Positions 58,323 to 64,000 of a stretch of DNA of 64,000 bases are shown here, one piece after another. The position numbers and the translations under genes are program-made. Below the pieces are notes generated by a model. It saw nothing but the letters and a program-made list of their open reading frames with translations, searched no databases and was not told where the DNA came from. How positions within the stretch are numbered: position 1 is the stretch's first letter; each line of letters begins with the position of its first letter. The DNA is from Prauserella isguenensis (lineage in GTDB: Bacteria > Actinomycetota > Actinomycetes > Mycobacteriales > Pseudonocardiaceae). The stretch lies in the NCBI RefSeq assembly GCF_014191605.1, contig NZ_JACHWU010000001.1, positions 1,116,001-1,180,000 on the forward strand, written 5' to 3'.

Positions 58323-59384
58323 CTACCGGGCCTGTCCCGACAGGCCCATGCGGAGAGCGCCCGCGGCCTCGGCGGTCGCCTCGCGGAACCGGGTGCCGAT
58401 GCCCGTGAAGTTGACGAACCCGTGGATCAGGTCCTCCTGCCTGCTGAGGCCCACGGGTACACCCGCGTCCGCCAGCTTGGCGGCGTACGCCTCACCCTCG
58501 TCACGCAGTGGGTCGAATCCCGCGGTGACGATGTAGGCGGGTGGCAGTCCGGTGTGGTCGTCGGCGAGCAGGGGTGAGAGCAACGGGTCGGAACGGTCGA
58601 CACCGGCAGGCGCGTACTGGTCGACGAACCAGGTCATGTGCTCGTCGGTGAGGAAGAAGCCGTTGCCGAACAGTTCCCGCGAACGGCGCCGGGTCGTCGA
58701 GTCCACCGCCGGGTACAGCAGCAGCTGGAAGGCGGGCGCTGCGCCGCCGCGACGCGTGGCGGCCAGTGACGTCACCGCGGCGAGGTTGCCACCCGCGCTG
58801 TCCCCGCCGACGGCGATCCGTGCGGCGTCGGCCCCGAGGTCGACGGCCTTCGCGTGGGCGTAGTCGAACGCCGCGAGTGCGTCCCGCTGGGCCGCGGGGA
58901 ACGGATGCTCCGGGGCGAGGCGGTACTCGACCGAGAGCACCCGCACGCCCGCCTGCTTGGCGAGGAAGCGGGCGGTGTTGTCGTGGCTGTCGCGCGTGCC
59001 GATCACGAACCCGCCGCCGTGGTAGAAGACGAGCAACGGCGAACCGTCGGCCAGTCCCTGCGGTGTGTACAGCCGGGCGGGGACCTCGCCGTGGTCGGCG
59101 GGAATCATGAGTTCGCGGGTCGCGACCGGTTGGATCGGTGCGCCGCTGACCAGATGCCGGGCGGCGTCGAGGGCGGCGCGCGAGCGGTCGACGTCGAAGT
59201 TCGAGTCGACGAGCGACGTTCCGGACAGCTGTTGCATCCGCAGCAGCAACTGTGCGTCGAGTGCGAGTTCCTGCCCGTCCAGCCGGACCGGCTTGCCCGC
59301 GATCAGTCGGCGCAGCGGTGCCGGCAGCGCGTAGATCGTCTTCATGGCCACGGCCTGGGCGCGGATCTGAGGTGGAATCGCCAT
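58323..59384 (-). CDS. Alpha/beta hydrolase, hormone-sensitive-lipase (LipN/HSL) family esterase
   Basis: A 353-residue carboxylesterase. The oxyanion motif H-G-G-G-F is at about 122-126, the nucleophile elbow G-D-S-A-G-G at about 195-200, and the catalytic Asp and His lie in the terminal D-P-L-R-D-E and H-G-F motifs. These are the signature of HSL-family esterases acting on short- to medium-chain esters. There is no signal peptide from the ATG at 59384. A longer frame to 59510 adds an unsupported N-terminus that includes a T-A-type repeat-free region; I prefer the shorter start. Confidence 0.9.
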   Translation of the reverse strand: MAIPPQIRAQAVAMKTIYALPAPLRRLIAGKPVRLDGQELALDAQLLLRMQQLSGTSLVDSNFDVDRSRAALDAARHLVSGAPIQPVATRELMIPADHGEVPARLYTPQGLADGSPLLVFYHGGGFVIGTRDSHDNTARFLAKQAGVRVLSVEYRLAPEHPFPAAQRDALAAFDYAHAKAVDLGADAARIAVGGDSAGGNLAAVTSLAATRRGGAAPAFQLLLYPAVDSTTRRRSRELFGNGFFLTDEHMTWFVDQYAPAGVDRSDPLLSPLLADDHTGLPPAYIVTAGFDPLRDEGEAYAAKLADAGVPVGLSRQEDLIHGFVNFTGIGTRFREATAEAAGALRMGLSGQAR

Positions 59385-59562
59385 CGGTGGTGCCTTCCCG
59401 TCGACTCTGACTGCGCTCGTGAGGTTACTTTCGAGTAGCCGACGCTGCCAGTCTCCGATGTCCGCATTCCGTACCACCGCGGGGTGTTCGGCGGGAAACC
59501 GCCCGCTCACGGATCGTCATCCGCGGCGAGGTGTGACGGATGTCGTCTCCGCGTCGCCGTAG

Positions 59563-59595
59563 TGGACTTCTACCTAGGTCGAGGCCTTAGCCTCG
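59563..59595 (+). promoter_or_regulatory. Leaderless promoter with overlapping palindrome, FMN reductase gene
   Basis: A -10 element TAGCCT at 59588-59593 ends 7 bases before the GTG at 59601, so transcription should start on or next to the start codon. TGGACT at 59563 is a possible -35. CGAGGC-CTTA-GCCTCG (59580-59595) is a perfect inverted repeat covering the -10. Confidence 0.5.
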
Positions 59596-59600
59596 GGGTC

Positions 59601-60170
59601 GTGACTTCATCAGGCGCGATCAAGGTGCTCGGTATCGGTGGCTCGTTGCGGGACGGCTCGCAGACCGAACGGGCACTGCGGGTCGCACTCGCCGGCGCGG
59701 CCGACGCGGGTGCCGAGACGTTCGCCATCTGCGGCCAGGCGCTGAACCTGCCGTTCTACGACGCGGTGTCCGCGGAGCGCACGCCCCGCGCCGGCCAACT
59801 CGTCGAGGCCGTCCGCGAGGCCGACGGGGTCGTCGTCGTCTCGCCGGGCTACCACGGCGCGTTGTCAGGGCTCATCAAGAACGCCCTCGACTACATCGAG
59901 GACCTGCGCGAGGACCGGCGTCCCTACTTGGACGGCCGCGCGGTCGGGGCGGTCGGCGTGGCCCACGGCTGGCAGGCGGCGGTCACCACGCTCGACCAGC
60001 TGCGCACCATCACCCACGCGCTCCGCGGCTGGCCCACGCCGTTGGGCGGCGCCGTCAACACCGCCGAAGTCAAGTTCGACCCGGAAGGCGGCGCCTCGGA
60101 GGAGAAGGTCGAGCGGACGCTGCGTCTCATCGGCACCCAGGTCGCCGAGTTCGCCCAGCGCCGCGCATGA
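59601..60170 (+). CDS. NADPH-dependent FMN reductase
   Basis: A 189-residue flavodoxin-fold reductase. I-G-G-S-L-R-D-G-S-Q-T near residue 12 is the FMN-phosphate loop, and V-S-P-G-Y-H-G-A-L-S-G-L-I-K-N-A-L-D the isoalloxazine-binding segment, both diagnostic of the NADPH-dependent FMN reductase family. Roles include quinone or flavin reduction under redox stress. The upstream reading frame is rejected: the GTG at 59601 lies right behind a -10, giving a leaderless mRNA. Confidence 0.9.
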   Translation: MTSSGAIKVLGIGGSLRDGSQTERALRVALAGAADAGAETFAICGQALNLPFYDAVSAERTPRAGQLVEAVREADGVVVVSPGYHGALSGLIKNALDYIEDLREDRRPYLDGRAVGAVGVAHGWQAAVTTLDQLRTITHALRGWPTPLGGAVNTAEVKFDPEGGASEEKVERTLRLIGTQVAEFAQRRA

Positions 60171-60308
60171 CGGCCGCCGGGTTTGGGAATCCGGCTACGC
60201 GGTAATCCCCCGAACGCGGCGGTGGCACGCGCGCCGCCTGCTGCGCGCAGCACATGACGTTTCGACAGCTTCGAGCGCTTGCAGGGGAGCGCACCGCAGG
60301 AGGAAACG

Positions 60309-60785
60309 ATGGCCAAGTCGCCGATCAGCAGCCCGCTCAAGGACAGCGACAAGAAGATCACCGCGAACGTGCTGCAGAGCACGCTGGTGGACCTGATCGA
60401 CCTGTCATTGATCGCGAAGCAGGCCCACTGGAACGTGGTCGGCACCAACTTCCGCAGTGTTCACCTGCAGCTCGACGAGCTGGTGTCGACCGCTCGCACC
60501 TACACCGACTCGGTGGCCGAGCGCGCCAACGCCATCGGGGTCTCGCCGAACGGCAAGGCCTCGACGGTCTCCGAGAGCTCCGGGCTGTCGGACTACCCGG
60601 ACAACTGGCAGGACACGAAGGCCACCGTCGACGCCATCGTCGAGCTCCTCTCCGAGCTGATCGGGCGCATCCGGAAGAGTATCGACGAGACCGACAAGGC
60701 CGACCTCGTCACCCAGGACCTGCTCATCGAGATCGCGGCCGAACTCGAGAAGCAACACTGGATGTGGCAGGCCCAGCAGCAGTAG
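60309..60785 (+). CDS. dps: Dps-family ferritin-like DNA-protection protein
   Basis: A 158-residue protein. The ferroxidase ligands sit in the family motif K-Q-A-H-W-N-V-V-G at about 38-46, then H-L-Q-L-D-E-L at about 51-57. The four-helix bundle is complete (V-A-E-R-A-N-A-I-G, then L-L-I-E-I-A-A-E-L-E-K-Q-H-W-M). Dps forms dodecamers that store iron oxidised by peroxide and may coat DNA. It has a strong ribosome site GCAGGAGGAAACG before the ATG at 60309 and its own terminator. Confidence 0.95.
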   Translation: MAKSPISSPLKDSDKKITANVLQSTLVDLIDLSLIAKQAHWNVVGTNFRSVHLQLDELVSTARTYTDSVAERANAIGVSPNGKASTVSESSGLSDYPDNWQDTKATVDAIVELLSELIGRIRKSIDETDKADLVTQDLLIEIAAELEKQHWMWQAQQQ

Positions 60786-60802
60786 TCCCGCCCCACCTGC
60801 AG

Positions 60803-60832
60803 CGGCCCACCGGCGGTGTGCCCGGTGGGCCG
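60803..60832 (+). terminator. Terminator of dps
   Basis: CGGCCCACCGG (60803-60813), 8-base loop, CCGGTGGGCCG (60822-60832). 18 bases past the dps stop codon. Confidence 0.7.
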
Positions 60833-60867
60833 GATCACGCAGGGCGAACCCCAAGGCTGCAAGACCG

Positions 60868-60905
60868 AGGGGACATTCGGGGCGTTGAACGCCCCAAGGT
60901 GCCCT
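60868..60905. repeat. Best-preserved copy of the dispersed palindromic repeat
   Basis: GGGGACATTC then GGGGCGTT-G-AACGCCCC (60879-60895), followed by AAGGTGCCCT. The arms correspond to the 46684 copy. It lies between the dps terminator and the stop of the converging S9 peptidase gene. Confidence 0.6.
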
Positions 60906-60971
60906 GGTGCCCTTTCGGTCGCCCGCGCACCGGCCCCACAACACGTGCGGGGCCGGCTGTGCGCGTCCGTG

Positions 60972-62852
60972 TCAGGCGAGGCCGACGGCCTCCATCGCGA
61001 AGTGGACCTCGATCGCGGTCTGCGTGATCGTCTCGGAGATCACCAGGGAGCCGTGACCCGCGTCGTAGCGGTAGAAGGCGTGCGCTGCGCCGCGCTCGGC
61101 GAGCCCGTCGAGGTAGTTCTCGATCTGGCGGATCGGGCAACGCGGGTCGTTGTCGCCCGCGAGGACCAGCACCGGAGCTGCCACGGCGTCGAGATACGTC
61201 AGCGGGGAGCACTCGCGGTAGACATCGGGCACTTCCTCGGGTGATCCGCCGAACAACGCGCGGTCGAACGAGCGCAGCTGCTCCATCTCGTCCTCGTAGG
61301 CTGCGACGTAGTCGGCGACGGGTACGCCCGCGACGCCCGCCGTCCACCGGCCCGGTTGTGTGCCGAGCGCCAGCAGCGTCAAGTAGCCGCCCCACGAGCC
61401 ACCGCTGACGACGCACCGCTGCGGATCGGTCAGTCCGCTGCTCACGGCCCAGTCGTGCACCGCGGCGACGTCCTCGAGCTCGGTCAGGCCTGGTCTGCCC
61501 TCGATGGCGTCGCGCCACGCCGAGCCGTAGCCCGTCGATCCGCGGTAGTTGACCTCGACGACCGCGAACCCGGCGTCCAGCCACACGGCGCGATAGGCGG
61601 AGAAGCGGTCCTCGTCGGCGGCGTGCGGACCGCCGTGCAGCAGGAAGACGGTCGGTCGGGGGCCGTCGGTGCCCGCCGGCTTGGCGACGAGCGCGTGGAT
61701 GCGGCCGCCGGGCCCGTCGACGAACGCGTCCTCGAGCGCCTGCGACCCAGGGGCGGGATCGCCGGGCGGGGTCAGCAGCACCTCGTCGGTCCCGTCGACG
61801 CGGCGGACCCGCACGACAGGCGGCTGCGCGGCGTTGGACCACGAGTACTCGACGCTGCCGTCGGGGCGTACGCCACCACCGCCGATGCGGCCCGGCGGAG
61901 TGTCCAACGCGGCGAGCTCGGCGGACGCCAAGTCGTAGCGGTACAGCGAGCTGCGGCCCTCGTGGAAGTGGACGATCAGCAGCGCATCGGCGTCCGGGTA
62001 CCACGTGCCCGCGACCTCGCCGGGCAGGTCGAGCTCGATCTCCTGCTCGGTGTCGGCCTCGACGTCCCAGATGAGCAGCTCCTCCCTGCCACGGCGTTCG
62101 TGCAGGAGCAGCAGCCTCGGATCACCTTCGACGGGCGAGAACTCCAGCGCGTCGAGGCCCTTGCCCTCGCCGTCCCACTTGTCGGCGACGGCCTCGAACC
62201 CGCCGGTGGCGAGCACGCGGACGGCGGGGTGGCGGGAGTCGCCGTGCTCGGAGTGGGCGATCGCCAGCAGCCGTTCGTCCCTGGACAGCGCCGCGATACC
62301 CGCGTCCTCCGAACGGAAGTAGAAGCGCGTCGTCTCCCCACCCGCGTGGGTGTACAGCGCGCTGCCGTCGTCGGTGGACACGCCGACCGCGACGAGCCGG
62401 TGGCCGATCTCCAGGCCCGCGGGGTAGCCGTCCGGGACGTCGGCGACGGCCTTGGCGGCCTTGGCGGCCTTGGCGGTCTCGGTGTGCTGCGGCGCGCCGC
62501 CCGCGTCGAACGGCTGGCGGACCCAGGAGCCGAACTCGTCGCCGTCCGTGTCGTCGAACCACCAGATCGACTCGCCGTCGGGCGACACCGTCCCGTGCAA
62601 CGTCCCGTTGGGACGGTCGGTGACCTGCCTGCGTTCGCCCGTGGCGCGGTCCCACGCGTAGATCTCCCAGACACCGCTGGCGTTGGACACGTAGATACTG
62701 GCGTCGGGTGCGTCGAGCGCCCAGTCCGGCACCGATACGCGCGGCGCCAGGAACCGGGACCGCCAGCGCCGCTCGGCCGCCTCGTCGGGGAAGAGCCGTT
62801 CGGGAACGTGTGGGGCCGGATACTGCTTCTCGCCTGGCTGCTGTGTCGTCAC
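60972..62852 (-). CDS. S9-family serine peptidase (prolyl oligopeptidase/acylaminoacyl-peptidase type)
   Basis: A 626-residue protein. Residues about 40-360 are a beta-propeller of repeated W-x-D and S-P-D-G blades. The alpha/beta-hydrolase domain follows, with catalytic S486 in G-G-S-W-G-G, D569 in G-D-N-D-P-R and H600 in A-G-H-G. The propeller restricts access to peptides under about 30 residues. It contains a short A-K-A-A-K-A-A-K repeat near residue 118. I start at the GTG at 62852 (M-T-T-Q-Q-P); longer starts at 62954 or beyond would add a Arg/Gly-rich region without homology. The start codon lies 7-10 bases behind a TATCGA-like -10, so it may be leaderless. Confidence 0.88.
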   Translation of the reverse strand: MTTQQPGEKQYPAPHVPERLFPDEAAERRWRSRFLAPRVSVPDWALDAPDASIYVSNASGVWEIYAWDRATGERRQVTDRPNGTLHGTVSPDGESIWWFDDTDGDEFGSWVRQPFDAGGAPQHTETAKAAKAAKAVADVPDGYPAGLEIGHRLVAVGVSTDDGSALYTHAGGETTRFYFRSEDAGIAALSRDERLLAIAHSEHGDSRHPAVRVLATGGFEAVADKWDGEGKGLDALEFSPVEGDPRLLLLHERRGREELLIWDVEADTEQEIELDLPGEVAGTWYPDADALLIVHFHEGRSSLYRYDLASAELAALDTPPGRIGGGGVRPDGSVEYSWSNAAQPPVVRVRRVDGTDEVLLTPPGDPAPGSQALEDAFVDGPGGRIHALVAKPAGTDGPRPTVFLLHGGPHAADEDRFSAYRAVWLDAGFAVVEVNYRGSTGYGSAWRDAIEGRPGLTELEDVAAVHDWAVSSGLTDPQRCVVSGGSWGGYLTLLALGTQPGRWTAGVAGVPVADYVAAYEDEMEQLRSFDRALFGGSPEEVPDVYRECSPLTYLDAVAAPVLVLAGDNDPRCPIRQIENYLDGLAERGAAHAFYRYDAGHGSLVISETITQTAIEVHFAMEAVGLA

Positions 62853-63002
62853 GGCTGTCGATACTGCCAGGCCCGGGTCGTGCGGCCGCCGTGCGCCGCG
62901 CCTGTCGGGGCCGGCCCCGGGCTGCTCGCCGGGACGCCTCGTGACACCTGTCATCGGTGGGGTTGCGGGGTCGTGGCACCGCCGGAAGGGGCGGTCGTCA
63001 TC

Positions 63003-63827
63003 ATGGGCGCGATGTCTGCCGAATCCGTGCGCACCGACAACGGCGCCCGTGACGAACCCGACGAGACACAGCTGCGGCGTTGGGAGCAACGCACCGAATG
63101 GCCGATGATCGCGCTGTCCGTGCTGTTCTTCGCGGGTGGTTATGCCTGGATCGTCCTGCAGCCGGACATGGACGGCGACCTGCGCTCGACGCTGGATGTC
63201 GCCATGTGGTCGGTGTGGGCGGCGTTCGCGGCCGACTACCTCATCCGGCTGTCGCTGAGCAGGCGGCGAGGGAGGTTCGTGCTGCGGAACCTGTTCGATC
63301 TCGTCGTCATTGCGGTGCCGATGCTGCGCCAGCTACGGGTGCTGCGCCTGATCATGGTGCTGGTCCTGATCAACCGCCGCATCCAGGCGCGAGTGCGGGG
63401 GCAGGTCGTGGCGTACGTGTCGGGCGCGACGGTGCTGGTCGGTGTGTCCGCCGCGCTCGCCGCCCTCGAGGTCGAACGAGGCCACCCGGACGCCATGATC
63501 ACGAACTTCGGCGACGCCCTGTGGTGGACGATGACGACCATCACCACCGTCGGTTACGGCGACTACTCGCCGGTGACGGCCAACGGCAAGCTCATCGCGA
63601 CCGGCCTGATGCTCGCGGGCATCGCGCTGCTCGGTGTGGTCACCGGTTCGATCGCATCGTGGTTCGTCGAGAAGTTCGGCGGTTTGGAGGAATCGGAGCG
63701 CGAGACCAGGCGGGCCGATGCGCTGCAGACCGAGGAGCTGCGCGGCGAGGTCGCCGATCTGAAGGCGGAGATCACCGCTCTGCGGCAGGAGTTGTCCGGC
63801 TCGCGCACCGACGACTCCCGGGCGTAG
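63003..63827 (+). CDS. Voltage-gated-type K+ channel protein with coiled-coil tail
   Basis: A 274-residue membrane protein with six spans of the Kv plan. The S4-like segment M-L-R-Q-L-R-V-L-R-L-I-M is near residues 105-116. The filter T-V-G-Y-G-D lies near 185-190 with the preceding W-W-T-M-T-T-I-T pore helix. Residues 225-274 form a charged coiled coil (E-S-E-R-E-T-R-R-A-D, then E-I-T-A-L-R-Q-E-L). ATGs at 63003 and 63012 are both possible, GGAAGGGGCGG precedes them. Divergent from the S9 peptidase. Confidence 0.9.
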   Translation: MGAMSAESVRTDNGARDEPDETQLRRWEQRTEWPMIALSVLFFAGGYAWIVLQPDMDGDLRSTLDVAMWSVWAAFAADYLIRLSLSRRRGRFVLRNLFDLVVIAVPMLRQLRVLRLIMVLVLINRRIQARVRGQVVAYVSGATVLVGVSAALAALEVERGHPDAMITNFGDALWWTMTTITTVGYGDYSPVTANGKLIATGLMLAGIALLGVVTGSIASWFVEKFGGLEESERETRRADALQTEELRGEVADLKAEITALRQELSGSRTDDSRA

Positions 63828-63865
63828 CGACTCCTTTCCGTCCGAAATCGTCCGCGATGCGGCCC

Positions 63866-63943
63866 TTGCGGTTGTGGATCACCGCTCCTATGCTTCGGGA
63901 AGCGCTTTCGGAAAGCGCTTACAACACTTAAAGCGCTTACAAC
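63866..63943 (+). promoter_or_regulatory. Promoter overlaid by three LacI-family-type operator sites; next gene begins outside or at the edge
   Basis: TTGCGG (63866-63871), 17 bases, TATGCT (63889-63894). Directly downstream AAGCGCTT occurs at 63900, 63913 and 63931; the last two share the longer AAAGCGCTTACAAC. AAGCGCTT is the core of many LacI-family sugar-regulator sites. The stretch to 64000 has GTGATCGCTGAGTTCTTC after GGAG at 63967, a possible start of the next gene, too short to call. Confidence 0.6.
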
Positions 63944-64000
63944 GACGAGTCGTACGGCGAGCCAACGGAGGTGATCGCTGAGTTCTTCGCGCATGGCGCC

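Noticed and set aside
63971-64000. Start of a new gene (GTG then I-A-E-F-F-A-H-G-A)
   Set aside because: Ten codons at the edge are not enough; the ribosome site would overlap the start codon. Recorded only with the promoter.

Overview
The window is a high-GC chromosomal segment from a filamentous-type actinobacterium, most likely of the family Pseudonocardiaceae (Saccharomonospora, Prauserella and Amycolatopsis are the closest kinds I can suggest). The basis is the strong G/C third-position bias, many GTG starts, TANNNT -10 elements, the XRE regulator plus DUF397 pair, the tadA neighbour typical of actinomycetes, an MT0933-like antitoxin, an actinobacterial SAH riboswitch on metH, and a dispersed palindromic repeat of a type I associate with these genera. 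No rRNA, phage, transposase, integrase or CRISPR array is visible; this looks like chromosomal core and near-core DNA.

Layout. 1-9400: thiol-redox protein, ArsR/SRPBCC regulator, coiled-coil protein, lipoprotein, an ABC exporter with its divergent GbsR/MarR regulator and a clear operator, a FUSC-type membrane protein and an orphan MT0933-like antitoxin. 9500-15600: tyrA, an M20 amidohydrolase, tadA with its partner, tRNA-Ser(CGA), a half-length limonene-epoxide-hydrolase-like protein and a secreted nuclease. 15700-19400: a compact four-gene operon of a soluble FtsK/SpoIIIE ATPase and three small helical proteins, the strongest candidate for an undescribed system. 19600-24700: a flavoprotein/NTF2 pair, a K+ channel flanked by inverted clusters of one 21-bp repeat, an aldo/keto reductase and two small proteins. 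24800-28900: metH under an SAH riboswitch, then tRNA-Ser(GGA). 29000-33400: acetyltransferase, TrkA, a frameshifted TrkH and gnd. 33400-35200: XRE regulator, small protein and DUF397 protein with palindromes between them. 35250-40500: SRP RNA, dnaX, cell-wall amidase, YbaB, recR and a uridine-kinase-like P-loop protein. 40700-46600: a complete five-gene peptide ABC importer. 46700-54500: EamA exporter and LysR regulator, leuA with a leucine leader peptide and attenuator, a membrane protein, a nitroreductase and lysC-asd. 54700-64000: methyltransferase, small lipoprotein, MFS exporter, secreted protein, esterase, FMN reductase, Dps, S9 peptidase, a second K+ channel and, at the edge, a promoter overlaid with LacI-type operator sites.

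How genes work together. The amino-acid genes (tyrA, metH, leuA, lysC-asd) are scattered but two carry RNA control: metH responds to S-adenosylhomocysteine and leuA probably to leucyl-tRNA supply. lysC-asd supplies the aspartate pathway that feeds methionine and lysine. Potassium handling recurs (TrkA/TrkH and two channels), but TrkH carries a one-base frameshift. Convergent gene pairs are nearly all separated by strong perfect hairpins that should terminate both strands. The GC-rich spacers hold several independent tandem-repeat clusters and copies of a dispersed palindrome.
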